64,000 nucleotides of DNA from Neisseria shayeganii 871 (GCF_000226875.1 NZ_JH164926.1:1944780-2008779), one strand, 5' to 3'. Counted from the stretch's first letter, positions 53,533 through 62,779 are shown. Translations and numbers: made by a program. The notes: a model not told the origin generated them from the letters alone.

Positions 53533-56500
53533 AAGCGGCACCGGAATCCGTGAGCTACAGCCCCATCCGCCTGGCCGAATTGTCGGTGTGCAACTGGGGC
53601 TCTTTCCACGGCCTGCACACGGGCACCATTCATCCCGACGGCACGCTGATTACCGGCGACAACGGCAGCGGCAAATCCACGTTTATCGACGGCCTGATGG
53701 CCTTGCTGTTGCCGGCGGGCAGGGCCGCGTTTAATGTGGCCGCCGCCCAGGGCGACCGCAGCGACCGTTCGCTGATATCCTATATGCGCGGCAGCTTCGG
53801 TTCCGACCACGACGGCAGCGCCACCCGCACCAAAAGCAAGCGCGAAAAGGCGGTGATTACCGGCCTGCGCGCTCTGTACCGTGCCGAAGACGGCGGCGAA
53901 ACCACACTGCTGGCGCTGTTTTGGACCGCGCAGGCGGGCAATGCGCTGGCGGATGTTAAACGCCTGTATGTGGTGGCGCGCCACAATCTGAGCCTGAAAA
54001 CCGTGCTCGACCGCTTCGGCAGCGGCAATGTGCGCGGCCTGAAGCAATGGCTGCGCGGCCAGCAGGACGTGTACGACTGCGATGACAATTTCGCCAATTA
54101 CCAAGAGCTCTACCGCCGTTTCCTGCATCTTTACAACCCCAACGCCCCGGCCTTGCTGTCGCGGGCGCTGGGGCTGAAGAAAATCGACGACCTCACGCGG
54201 CTGATTCGCGAACTGGTATTGGAACCGGCAGACATCCGCAGCGATGCCCGCAGTCTGGTGGCCGAATTTGCCGATTTGGAAAGCATTTACGCGCGATTGA
54301 GCGATGCGCGTGCCCAAGTGCAGCATCTGCACGAGCTGCCCGCCATGGCGGAGCGCATGCGTGCTTACGGCGCAGCGCTTGCGGCTTTGCAGGCACAGCG
54401 CAGCGGTCTGGCGGTGTATTTCGCCCGCGCCCATACCCGCTTGTGGGAAGCGCGTCTGGTGGATTTGATGGACGGCCTGAAAACCCTGCTGGCGGAAACC
54501 GGGGTATTGCGGCAGCGGCAGCAGGATGCGGAGGAGGACGAAAAACGCCGCTATCGCACATTTTACGATTGCGGCGGCGCGCGCATTGAGGAGCTGAAAC
54601 AGGAAATCGCGCGCATACGGCAATTGGAAGAGCATATGGCCGCCGTGGCCGCCGATTATCAGCAGGACTGCCGCCTGTTGGGGCTGCCTGCGGATTTGGA
54701 TGCGGCGCTGTTCCGCAGCCACCAGCAGGAAGCGCGGCGCCAAACAGGACAGGCAGAGGCGGCCGTGGGTGCACAGCAAGACCGTTTCAGCCAGGCCGCC
54801 GCCGCATTGGGGCAAACCCAAAGCACCTTGGCGGCGCTGGAAGAAGAAATCCGCGCCGTGGAAGCTCGTCCCGATTCCAATATCCCTGCCCGCCAGCAGC
54901 AATGGCGCGACGAATTGCAGCAGGCGCTGGGTTTGGCGCACGGTGAGGCGGTGTTTGTGGGCGAAATGCTGGATGTGCGCCCGGAAGAGCATGAATGGCG
55001 CGGTGCCATCGAGCGCGCCTTGGGTGGGTTGCGTACCACCTTGCTGGTGCCCGAAGACGATTACCCGCGCATCACCCGCTGGCTCAACAGCCGCCATCTT
55101 AGCGCACACATCCGCGTGCAGCTGGCGCACACACAGCAGGCCGCCGCCCCGGCGTTTGCGCCGCAAGGGCTGATGGCTAAGCTGCTCTGGCGCGAGCACC
55201 CCTACCGCAACTGGCTGCAACAGCATCTGGCCAAGCGCGACCTGACCGCCGTCGCGTCCGCCGCCGAGCTGGACAAAACCCCGTTTTCGATTACCCGCGA
55301 GGGTTTGCAGCATTGGGAACACGGCCGCTTCGAGAAAAAAGACCACAACCGCATCGACGACCGCCGCCATTGGTATCTGGGTTTTTCCAACCGCCTGCAA
55401 CTGGCGCAGCTGCAAGAAGAAGCGGGCGTCTTGCAGGCGCAAGTGCGACAACAGCAGCAGGCCGTGGCCAGAGAGCGTGAGGCGCTCAACCGCAGCGGCC
55501 GGGTGCAACAGGCTTGGCACAATCTGCAACGTTACCGCTGGCAGGACATCGATGTGCCGCACCAACAGGCGCGTTTGCAGCAATGTCAGGCCGATTTGCG
55601 CCAATTGGAAGCCGCCGACGGCGATTTGCAGGCAGCCAAACGGCAGTGGGAGGCGGCACAGGCCGCCCTGAAAGCGGTGCAGCAGCAGCTGGCCGAACTG
55701 GGACGCCGCCAGGGCAGGCTGGAGCAGGAACAGGAAAATGCGGAAGAGCGCATCCGCAGCCTGCGCGCCGTGGCCAAGCAAGACTTGGACGATACGGTGG
55801 CCGCGCAGCTGGCCGAACGCACCGGCACCGTCAGCCTGGCCGATGCGGCGCAGCAGCAGGCCGCCGAGCAGGCGCTGGAGCGCGAGGTGGTGCAGGCGCA
55901 GCAACGGCAGAAAAGCGAAGAAAACCGCGCCATCAATATCATCAGCAGCTTTAAAGGGCGGGAAAAATGGCAGCCGCTCACGGCGGAATGGGGTGTCGGC
56001 TTGGACGGCTTGGGCGATGCCATCGAACATGTGGAATTGCTGGAGCGCGAAGGTCTGCCCAAACTGGTGGAGCAGTTTCGCGAACGGCTCAACAAACACA
56101 CCACCCAGTCGCTCACCCGTTTGCGCAACCGCTTGGACAACAAATACGACGAAATCCGCGAGCGCATCGCCAAAATCAACCGCGTGCTGGCGCAAACCGA
56201 ATTCCGCCCCGGCACTTATCTCAAGCTGGGCAGCCGCCGCGAGAAATTCACCCATGTGCAGCTGTTTGAACACAAAGTCAAAGCGGTCTTGGGCAGCGGC
56301 ATCCACGACGAAGACCCGGAACACCGCTTTATGCTGCTCAAGGAAGTCATCGACATCCTCGCCAAGGCCAGCAGCCGCGACAGCGCCTACACCCTAGAGA
56401 GCCTGCGCCTGCTCGACCCGCGCTACCAGCTGGCGTTTTTTGCCGAAGAAATCGACCACGGCGACAAGCGCGTGCGCGATGTGCTCAATTCTTCCAGCGG

Positions 56501-56891
56501 CAAATCCGGCGGCGAAAAAGAAGCTTTTGCCGGCATGGTGGTGGCCGCCAGCCTCGCCTATGTGCTCACCCCCGACGACCACGACAGCACGGTGTACCGC
56601 ACCGTGTTTCTGGACGAAGCCTTTTCCAATACTGCCGAGACCGTCAGCCGCCGCGTGTTGCGGGTGTTTAAAGAGCTGAACATCCATGTGAATCTGATTA
56701 CCCCGTTTAAAAACCTGAATTTGGCGCGCGAATCGGCGCGCAGCCTCCTGATTGCCGAGCGCGACGCCGACAGCCACGAGAGCCGTCTGTGCGAGATGAC
56801 GTGGGAGGAAATCGATGCCCAGCAGGCCGAACATCTGCGCCGACAGCTGGCACAGGGAGAGACTCTGGGCATTGAGTGGGAGGGTGCATGA
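53529..56891 (+). CDS. jetC: Wadjet JetC, SMC-like ATPase
   Basis: 1120 residues. Walker A GDNGSGKST (about 41-49), two long coiled-coil arms (about 250-480 and 650-900) around a hinge, the ABC signature SSSGKSGGEKEAFAG (about 985) and Walker B TVYRTVFLDEAF (about 1020) are all intact. It is the MukB-like loop-extruding motor that detects small circular DNA. It overlaps both jetB and jetD by four bases. Confidence 0.93.
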   Translation: MKAAPESVSYSPIRLAELSVCNWGSFHGLHTGTIHPDGTLITGDNGSGKSTFIDGLMALLLPAGRAAFNVAAAQGDRSDRSLISYMRGSFGSDHDGSATRTKSKREKAVITGLRALYRAEDGGETTLLALFWTAQAGNALADVKRLYVVARHNLSLKTVLDRFGSGNVRGLKQWLRGQQDVYDCDDNFANYQELYRRFLHLYNPNAPALLSRALGLKKIDDLTRLIRELVLEPADIRSDARSLVAEFADLESIYARLSDARAQVQHLHELPAMAERMRAYGAALAALQAQRSGLAVYFARAHTRLWEARLVDLMDGLKTLLAETGVLRQRQQDAEEDEKRRYRTFYDCGGARIEELKQEIARIRQLEEHMAAVAADYQQDCRLLGLPADLDAALFRSHQQEARRQTGQAEAAVGAQQDRFSQAAAALGQTQSTLAALEEEIRAVEARPDSNIPARQQQWRDELQQALGLAHGEAVFVGEMLDVRPEEHEWRGAIERALGGLRTTLLVPEDDYPRITRWLNSRHLSAHIRVQLAHTQQAAAPAFAPQGLMAKLLWREHPYRNWLQQHLAKRDLTAVASAAELDKTPFSITREGLQHWEHGRFEKKDHNRIDDRRHWYLGFSNRLQLAQLQEEAGVLQAQVRQQQQAVAREREALNRSGRVQQAWHNLQRYRWQDIDVPHQQARLQQCQADLRQLEAADGDLQAAKRQWEAAQAALKAVQQQLAELGRRQGRLEQEQENAEERIRSLRAVAKQDLDDTVAAQLAERTGTVSLADAAQQQAAEQALEREVVQAQQRQKSEENRAINIISSFKGREKWQPLTAEWGVGLDGLGDAIEHVELLEREGLPKLVEQFRERLNKHTTQSLTRLRNRLDNKYDEIRERIAKINRVLAQTEFRPGTYLKLGSRREKFTHVQLFEHKVKAVLGSGIHDEDPEHRFMLLKEVIDILAKASSRDSAYTLESLRLLDPRYQLAFFAEEIDHGDKRVRDVLNSSSGKSGGEKEAFAGMVVAASLAYVLTPDDHDSTVYRTVFLDEAFSNTAETVSRRVLRVFKELNIHVNLITPFKNLNLARESARSLLIAERDADSHESRLCEMTWEEIDAQQAEHLRRQLAQGETLGIEWEGA

Positions 56892-58075
56892 GCGCGCCGC
56901 ATTGGGGCGTGCTGCCTGAAACACTGGCCGCCGAACTCTACCGGCGCGAGTGGGGCAGCGCCGCCAAGCGGCAAAGACTGTTGCGCGGCGAACGTCCGTT
57001 TCCCCTGAGTGTGAATTTGAAACCGCCCACCAGCAAACAGGCGTTGCAAAACCCGCAGCATTGCCAGGCTTTTGTGGCTGCCTGGAAGCAGGTTTTGCCG
57101 CAACAGGTGGTGTGGGAAACACGGCAATTGCAGCATTTCGGCAGCATTGCCCTGCCGCAGCGGCTGGTGCTGGCGGATGCCGACAGCCTGCTGGCGCTGA
57201 TAGGCGAACAGGGTACATGGGCGCGCTGGCAGACACTGATTGCACGCGTGACCGAAGTCACCGGCTGCCGCGATGCGGTCACCGCGCAGGTGGAAGCATT
57301 GGACAGGCTGCCTGAACACGAATTGGCCATGCTGCTGCGGGTATGGCCGCAATTGCAGCCGGGCATGGGGCAGGGCGCTTATCTGCGCGCCTTGCCCTTG
57401 GCGGGCGCACACAGCAAATTTGTCGAACAGCACGAGCCACTGCTGCTGCCGCTGCTGGCCGCCTGTTACGGCGAAGCCGTGAGCGCGCAAGGTTTGGGCG
57501 CATGGTTGGGCTGTCAGGCACCGCCCAAAGACTGGCTCTTGGTACGCCCCTTGGATGCGGCCACACAGGCGGCCTTGGGCGGCTGGCAGGTACTGCGCCT
57601 GCCGACCGAACAGCTGCGCCGCCGCCCTCTGCCCGGTGTACGGGTGCTGATTGTGGAAAACGAGCAGTCCTGTCTGAGTCTGCCGCAGCTGCCGGACACC
57701 GTGGCCGTGGCCGGCGGCGGGCGCAATACCGCCTGGCTGGATGCGCCGTGGCTGGCAGACAAACAGGTGGCCTATTGGGGCGATATCGACCGCCACGGCC
57801 TGAGCATCTTGAGCCGGGCGCGCCAGCGCCTGCCCACGATAACCGCCTTGTTGATGAACGAAGCGGCACTGGCCCACGGCCGCAATTTCTGCACCACAGA
57901 CCCCAGCAGCGGCAGCCTGGCCGAACCGGAGGCCCTCAACAAAGCCGAGCGCCGTCTGTGGCAACAGCTGCACCGTAGCGACCCGCCGCTGCGTTTGGAG
58001 CAGGAATATGTGACTGCCGAGGACTTGGCTCGCGAATTGGCCGCGTGGATTTCAGGCAGCCTGAAAAATGCGTAG
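56888..58075 (+). CDS. jetD: Wadjet JetD, DUF3322/DUF2220 toprim nuclease
   Basis: 395 residues from the ATGA overlap with jetC. The N-terminal DUF3322 region (about 1-190) is followed by a toprim domain (DUF2220), with the acidic Glu in VLIVENEQSCLSL (about 255) and the DxD in YWGDIDRHGLSIL (about 300). It cleaves plasmid DNA held by JetABC. Two full copies of AGGCTGCCTGAA, a DUS dialect foreign to this window, lie in the gene (57305-57316 and, reversed, 58051-58062). Confidence 0.92.
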   Translation: MSAPHWGVLPETLAAELYRREWGSAAKRQRLLRGERPFPLSVNLKPPTSKQALQNPQHCQAFVAAWKQVLPQQVVWETRQLQHFGSIALPQRLVLADADSLLALIGEQGTWARWQTLIARVTEVTGCRDAVTAQVEALDRLPEHELAMLLRVWPQLQPGMGQGAYLRALPLAGAHSKFVEQHEPLLLPLLAACYGEAVSAQGLGAWLGCQAPPKDWLLVRPLDAATQAALGGWQVLRLPTEQLRRRPLPGVRVLIVENEQSCLSLPQLPDTVAVAGGGRNTAWLDAPWLADKQVAYWGDIDRHGLSILSRARQRLPTITALLMNEAALAHGRNFCTTDPSSGSLAEPEALNKAERRLWQQLHRSDPPLRLEQEYVTAEDLARELAAWISGSLKNA

Positions 58076-58278
58076 AATGCAGGGCTTTTATGCCCATTCA
58101 GAAACACAGCTAAATAAGGTAGTGAGCAGAAGACAAGACAGTATGGAACTCACTTTGTTGCCGCTTTAGCAACTTGCAAAATCGTTCTCTTCGAGCCGTA
58201 CACAGCGGTACGGTATCCTTCTGTATTGAACGACTATAACTTAAGTGCTTCAAATTGTAATTAAGCGAATACAAAAAG
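58076..58278. other. Spacer between Wadjet and the ATPase gene
   Basis: A 203-bp noncoding gap where base composition falls from GC-rich to AT-rich. It includes CCGTAC...GTACGG (58195-58212) as a small hairpin and the motif AATCGTTCTCTTCGAG, which recalls a repeat common in Neisseria intergenic DNA; this resemblance is from memory and weak. A promoter for the following gene probably lies here. Confidence 0.4.
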
Positions 58279-59619
58279 ATGAAAATGAATTTTAAACCCC
58301 GTATTAAAATCAAAAATTTTGGTGCGATTAAAAGTACAGATCCAGATAATGTCGGTTGGCTGGATATTGATAAGGTAACCGTTTTTATCGGTGACCAAGG
58401 TTCCGGGAAAAGCACGGTCGCAAAGCTGATATCTACCTTTATGTGGATTGAAAAAGCATTAGTGCGCGGGGACTACGATGAGAAGTTTTTTCATCGGAAA
58501 GGCAAGTTTGTTAATCAGTTTTTGAAATACCATCGTTTGGAGCATTATCTGCATGCAAACAGTTATATTGAATACGAGGGTTTGGAAAAGCACATTGTTT
58601 ATGAAGACGGACGCTTACGGATTGAAAATACAATAAAATCACATCAGGAAGCATATGTTTTACCGCAGATTATGTATATCCCTGCCGAACGAAATTTTAT
58701 TTCTTACGTGAAAAGTGCGCGCGAATTGAAAATTTCTTCGGAAAGTATGCAGGAGTTTTTGACAGAGTTTAATAATGCCAAAAAATTAATTAAACAAACG
58801 TTTAACCTACCTATTGGCGGAGTCAGTCTGGAATATGACCGCTTAAATGACCGCTTGAATTTAAAAGGACAGGAATACAAAATTCAATTAAGTGATGGAT
58901 CGAGCGGATTTCAATCGACAGTACCGTTACTCCTGGTGTCGGATTATTTGGCAAAATCGGTTCAAAATCCCAAAGGAAATAATATGCCGATGTCTGAAAA
59001 AGAGCGTGAAAATTTTGCCAACGAAATGAAACAAATTCTGGGGAATACCGACTTATCCGAAGAGCAACGCCGTATGGCAATTTCACTTGTTTCTGCAAGA
59101 TTTAATAAGAAATCTTTTATTAATATCGTAGAAGAACCAGAGCAAAATTTATTTCCCGGCTCGCAATGGGAAATTTTAAAAGAATTATTGAATTTAAATA
59201 ATATTAATAAAAACAATCAACTGGTGATAACGACACACAGCCCTTATATTGTGAACTATCTAAGCATTGCCGTTGCGGCAAAACAAACTTTTGATCATTC
59301 TTTAGAAACAATTTCTAATCATTTAGTAGATGCAGTTGACTCTCGATCTGAATATAAACAGTTGTTATTGTCAGAAGCTTTGACAGTTGAAGATTTAGAA
59401 AAACAGATTAAGGAGAAAATTAATCAAATCGTACCTGAAACGGCATGGCTGGACAGTGGTGATTTGTCGGTGTATCAATTAAAAGACGGCAGGGTCACTT
59501 TATTACCTGAAATTAACGGCATTCCATCTGATGATAATAACTTGAATCAGATACTGATTGCAGGGAATGAGCTGATTGACCAACTCTTGGAAATTGAAGA
59601 TGAATACAGTGGCATATGA
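58279..59619 (+). CDS. ABC/OLD-like AAA ATPase, probable defence component
   Basis: 446 residues from ATG 58279 (MKMNFKPRIKIKNFGAIKST). Walker A is GDQGSGKST (38-46). The ABC-like signature region is QLSDGSSGFQS (about 205-215). Walker B is INIVEEPEQNLFP (about 285-297) and the switch His is in VITTHSPYI (about 322). The insert between them is short, so it lacks the SMC-length coiled coil. The DNA is far more AT-rich than the Wadjet genes and glyS. Its 3' end overlaps the next gene by 20 bp. An overcoming-lysogenization or Septu/PARIS-like ATPase role is inferred. Confidence 0.8.
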   Translation: MKMNFKPRIKIKNFGAIKSTDPDNVGWLDIDKVTVFIGDQGSGKSTVAKLISTFMWIEKALVRGDYDEKFFHRKGKFVNQFLKYHRLEHYLHANSYIEYEGLEKHIVYEDGRLRIENTIKSHQEAYVLPQIMYIPAERNFISYVKSARELKISSESMQEFLTEFNNAKKLIKQTFNLPIGGVSLEYDRLNDRLNLKGQEYKIQLSDGSSGFQSTVPLLLVSDYLAKSVQNPKGNNMPMSEKERENFANEMKQILGNTDLSEEQRRMAISLVSARFNKKSFINIVEEPEQNLFPGSQWEILKELLNLNNINKNNQLVITTHSPYIVNYLSIAVAAKQTFDHSLETISNHLVDAVDSRSEYKQLLLSEALTVEDLEKQIKEKINQIVPETAWLDSGDLSVYQLKDGRVTLLPEINGIPSDDNNLNQILIAGNELIDQLLEIEDEYSGI

Positions 59620-59959
59620 TTTCTTTGATTTATCTACCAATAATGGTGAGCCTGTGCGTACCGCTCCACGATTCGGCCTATGTGATGATGATTGTGATGA
59701 GAATAAAGAGAAGCCTGCATATTCTGATGTTGGATTTTCTGAAAAATGGATAGCAACTGTACAAAATCCAAACAATATAGAAATTCAATTTTATGCAATT
59801 GATAAACGGATTAAAATTTTCATCACCGGGAATGAGCAAAGCCTATGTGATGGGATGCTTAGATTTTCGGATAGTTTGTATTTAGTTGAGTTAAAAGTAA
59901 AACAAAAGAAATGGGCTTCAGAGGCTGTTGATCAGTTAAAAAATACTATTGTTTTTTAA
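59600..59959 (+). CDS. Small PD-(D/E)xK-like partner of the ATPase
   Basis: 119 residues from the ATG at 59600, starting MNTVAYDFFDLSTNNGEPVR. The segment LCDGMLRFSDSLYLVELKVK has the Asp and Glu-x-Lys spacing of a PD-(D/E)xK nuclease core, followed by a helix AVDQLKNTI. The frame stops at a T6A4 tract. If read in the -1 frame it continues 55 codons (see the next entry) and would give about 174 residues. I do not recognise a named family. The 20-bp overlap with the ATPase gene suggests a two-protein complex. Confidence 0.68.
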   Translation: MNTVAYDFFDLSTNNGEPVRTAPRFGLCDDDCDENKEKPAYSDVGFSEKWIATVQNPNNIEIQFYAIDKRIKIFITGNEQSLCDGMLRFSDSLYLVELKVKQKKWASEAVDQLKNTIVF

Positions 59960-60123
59960 AACAATACCATGCTAGTGAATTGGCCCAACTCCGCACTAAA
60001 AAAGCCTATGCCTGCAACCGTAAGCACCCTAATTTTCCATATTCCCGACGTGATCAAATAAGAAGATTTTATAATGAAACCGGCTTCCGATTAGATATCC
60101 AAGCAACAATTAACATAAAGTGA
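59952..60123 (+). other. Minus-one frame continuation of the nuclease-like gene
   Basis: At GTTTTTTAAAACAA a one-base backward slip on TTT replaces the TAA stop with Leu-Lys-Gln and opens 55 codons, including FKQYHASELAQLRTKKAYAC and, further on, RKHPNFPYSRRDQI and FRLDIQATINIK, ending at TGA 60121-60123. The continuation looks protein-like and basic. Either programmed slippage, phase variation of the T tract, or a recent frameshift could explain it. Confidence 0.6.
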
Positions 60124-60131
60124 ATTCAATC

Positions 60132-62195
60132 ATGACAAACCCGTCTCTCTTAATCGAACTCCTCACCGAAGAGCTACCCCCCAAGGCCCTCAACAACTTG
60201 GGCAACAGCCTTGCCGCTTCCATCGTCGAAGGCTTGGAAAAAGAACAATTCATCGAAGGCACAGCCGAATATACCGCTTACGCCTCGCCCCGCCGCTTGG
60301 CCGTACAAGTGAAAAACGTTAAAGCTGCACAGGCCGACCGCTTGGTGGTGAAAAAAGGCCCGAGCGTGGCTGCCGGCATGAAAGACGGTGCGCCTACCAA
60401 AGCGTTGGAAGGCTTTGCCCGCTCTTGCGGAACCAATATTGCCAGTCTGAAAATCGACAACGACGGCAAACAAGATGTGTATGCCTACGAATTTACCCAA
60501 CAAGGCCAGCCTTTGGCGGCCTTGATCAGCGACATTTTGGCGCAAGCCGTGAAAAAGCTGCCGATTCCGAAAGTGATGCGCTGGGGCAGCAGCACACATA
60601 CCTTTGTGCGTCCGGTGCATGGTTTGGTGGTCATGCACGGCACAGACACCGTACCGGCTTCGGTATTGGGTTTGGACAGCCGCAGCCACACTCTCGGCCA
60701 CCGCTTCTTGAGCAGCGGCGACATCGTATTCCCAAATGCTGACAGCTATGCCGAAAAAATGCGCCATGAAGGCAAAGTGATTCCTTCGTTTGCCGAACGC
60801 AAAGCCGCCATTCAGACGGCCTTAAACGAACAGGCAGGCCGTCTGAATGCCACGGTCGCCGCCGACGAAGCCCTGCTCGACGAAGTAACCGCACTGGTGG
60901 AATGGCCGGTGGTATTGGAAGCGCAGTTTGAAGAACACTTCCTCGCCGTGCCGCAGGAATGCCTGATTCTCACCATGCAGCAAAACCAAAAATACTTCCC
61001 GCTGCTCGATCAAAACGGCAAGCTGATGAACCGCTTCCTGCTCGTTTCCAACCTGCAAACCGAAGACCCGAGCCACATCATCCACGGCAACGAACGCGTA
61101 TTGCGAGCCCGCCTGTCTGATGCCGAATTTTTCTACAAACAAGACCAAAAAGCCACGCTCGAAAGCCGCCTGCCCAAACTGGAAAACGTGGTGTACCACA
61201 ACAAACTGGGCAACCAAGCCGAGCGCATCAGCCGCCTGATGAGCATCAGCGGCCACATCGCCAAAGCATTGGGGGCTGACGTTGCCGTTACCGAACGCGC
61301 AGCCCGCTTGGCCAAAGCCGACCTCGTTACCGAAATGGTCGGCGAATTTCCCGAGCTGCAAGGCACCATGGGCAAATACTACGCCCGACTTGACGGCGAA
61401 AGCCCGGAAATTGCCGATGCCGTCGAACAGCATTACCAACCCCGCTTTGCCGGCGACAAGCTACCTGAAAGCCCGGTTGCCACCGCCGTCGCCTTGGCCG
61501 ACAAACTGGAAACCCTGGTCGGCATTTGGGGCATCGGCCTGATTCCCACCGGCGACAAAGACCCCTATGCCCTGCGCCGTTCCGCACTTGGCGTGTTGCG
61601 CATGTTGATGCAACACGATTTGGACATCAACGATCTGCTTCAGACGGCCTACAACAGCTTCCCGCAAGGCAAACTCGCCGACAACACCGTTGCCGAAGTT
61701 GCCGACTTCATGCAGGCACGTTTGGCCGTGTTGCTGCAAAACGATTACCCGCAAGACATCGTTGCAGCCGTATTGGCCAAAAAACCTAGCCGTTTAAACG
61801 ACTTGGCTGCCAAACTGCAAGCTGTGGTCGCGTTCAAACAACTGCCCGAAGCAGCCGCTCTTGCCGCCGCCAACAAGCGCGTACAGAACCTGTTGAAAAA
61901 ATCCGATACCGAATTAGGCGCAGTAAACGAAAGCCTGCTGCAACAAAACGAAGAACAAGCCCTGTTTGCCGCTGCAAAAGATTTGCAGCCGAAAATCGAA
62001 GCCGCCTTGGCTGCCCAAGATTTTCAGACGGCCTTATCCGCTTTGGCTTCGGTGAAACCGCAAGTAGATGCCTTCTTCGACAATGTAATGGTAATGGCCG
62101 ACGATGCCGCCGTAAAACAAAACCGCCTGAATCTGTTGAAACAACTGGCGGATTTGATGAATGCTGTGGCGGACATTGCCAAGCTGGGTGAGTAA
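60132..62195 (+). CDS. glyS: Glycine-tRNA ligase beta subunit
   Basis: 687 residues from MTNPSLLIELLTEELPPKAL. The family motifs HRFLSSGDIVFPNADSY and GIGLIPTGDKDPYALRRSALG (split here for length) are present, and a DALR-type anticodon domain ends the protein. Four Neisseria-type DUS 12-mers lie in the coding sequence (60811-60822, 60836-60847, 61639-61650, 62023-62034), whereas the rest of the window uses the Eikenella dialect. Only one 11-of-12 Eikenella-like match occurs in it (near 61459). This suggests the allele came from a Neisseria donor. Confidence 0.95.
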   Translation: MTNPSLLIELLTEELPPKALNNLGNSLAASIVEGLEKEQFIEGTAEYTAYASPRRLAVQVKNVKAAQADRLVVKKGPSVAAGMKDGAPTKALEGFARSCGTNIASLKIDNDGKQDVYAYEFTQQGQPLAALISDILAQAVKKLPIPKVMRWGSSTHTFVRPVHGLVVMHGTDTVPASVLGLDSRSHTLGHRFLSSGDIVFPNADSYAEKMRHEGKVIPSFAERKAAIQTALNEQAGRLNATVAADEALLDEVTALVEWPVVLEAQFEEHFLAVPQECLILTMQQNQKYFPLLDQNGKLMNRFLLVSNLQTEDPSHIIHGNERVLRARLSDAEFFYKQDQKATLESRLPKLENVVYHNKLGNQAERISRLMSISGHIAKALGADVAVTERAARLAKADLVTEMVGEFPELQGTMGKYYARLDGESPEIADAVEQHYQPRFAGDKLPESPVATAVALADKLETLVGIWGIGLIPTGDKDPYALRRSALGVLRMLMQHDLDINDLLQTAYNSFPQGKLADNTVAEVADFMQARLAVLLQNDYPQDIVAAVLAKKPSRLNDLAAKLQAVVAFKQLPEAAALAAANKRVQNLLKKSDTELGAVNESLLQQNEEQALFAAAKDLQPKIEAALAAQDFQTALSALASVKPQVDAFFDNVMVMADDAAVKQNRLNLLKQLADLMNAVADIAKLGE

Positions 62196-62220
62196 ACCGG
62201 CACACCGCCCAAGCACACCG

Positions 62221-62254
62221 GCAGGCTACCTGAAACCGCTTTCAGGTGGCCTGC
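62221..62254 (+). terminator. Inverted DUS pair after glyS
   Basis: A 15-bp stem with one G-T pair (GCAGGCTACCTGAAA against TTTCAGGTGGCCTGC), 25 bp past glyS. Confidence 0.75.
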
Positions 62255-62336
62255 TCCGCCATCGGCCCGGCCGCCGCCCATCCGCTATATAATGGCAGCC
62301 GTTCCGTCCAGCGTCCCACAGGCTACCCGAATCCCC

Positions 62337-62774
62337 ATGCATTACGACCACATCAGCTTCCATCTCGACGAAAACTATCCCCCCGGGCTACCTGAAAGCC
62401 ACGCCGCCCACCACATGGGCTACTACTACGCCTGGGCGGCATCGCAAAACCTGCACAGCCCTGCCGCTGCCGCCCTGCCCGGCTTCAGCCAACTGCAAAA
62501 CGGCACCCTCTCCGGCACAGACTTCGTGCTGAAACAGCTGGGCGGCGGCTTGGACGAAACCTGCTTCAACGATTTGGGCAAGCGCTTCACCCTCTATTAC
62601 TACTACGACGAAGAAGAGGGCTACGGCAAATTCATCGAAGATTATTTCCAAACCCTCGGCTTGGAAAACAACCGCGATTTCTACCGCACCCCAGACAGCC
62701 GCAGCCAGCAGGCAAAACTCAATGCCGCTTTTCAGGTAGCCTTCGAGCGTTGGCAGCAATCTTTGGCGGACTGA
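62337..62774 (+). CDS. Small cytosolic protein, DUF7832-like
   Basis: 145 residues from ATG 62337: MHYDHISFHLDENYPPGLPE. Aromatic-rich helices (HHMGYYYAWAASQNLH, RFTLYYYYDEEEGYGKFIED) resemble a family of uncharacterised proteins, often seen beside polymorphic toxin or immunity genes, that I recall as DUF7832. No signal peptide. Eikenella-type DUS copies lie at the start region and near the 3' end. It is 6 bp upstream of the glycosyltransferase start. Confidence 0.65.
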   Translation: MHYDHISFHLDENYPPGLPESHAAHHMGYYYAWAASQNLHSPAAAALPGFSQLQNGTLSGTDFVLKQLGGGLDETCFNDLGKRFTLYYYYDEEEGYGKFIEDYFQTLGLENNRDFYRTPDSRSQQAKLNAAFQVAFERWQQSLAD

Positions 62775-62779
62775 TCCAT

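Noticed and set aside
53433..56324. 963-codon open frame antisense to jetC
   Set aside because: Shadow of a GC-rich gene with intact SMC motifs; its product is low-complexity with no recognisable domain or ribosome site.
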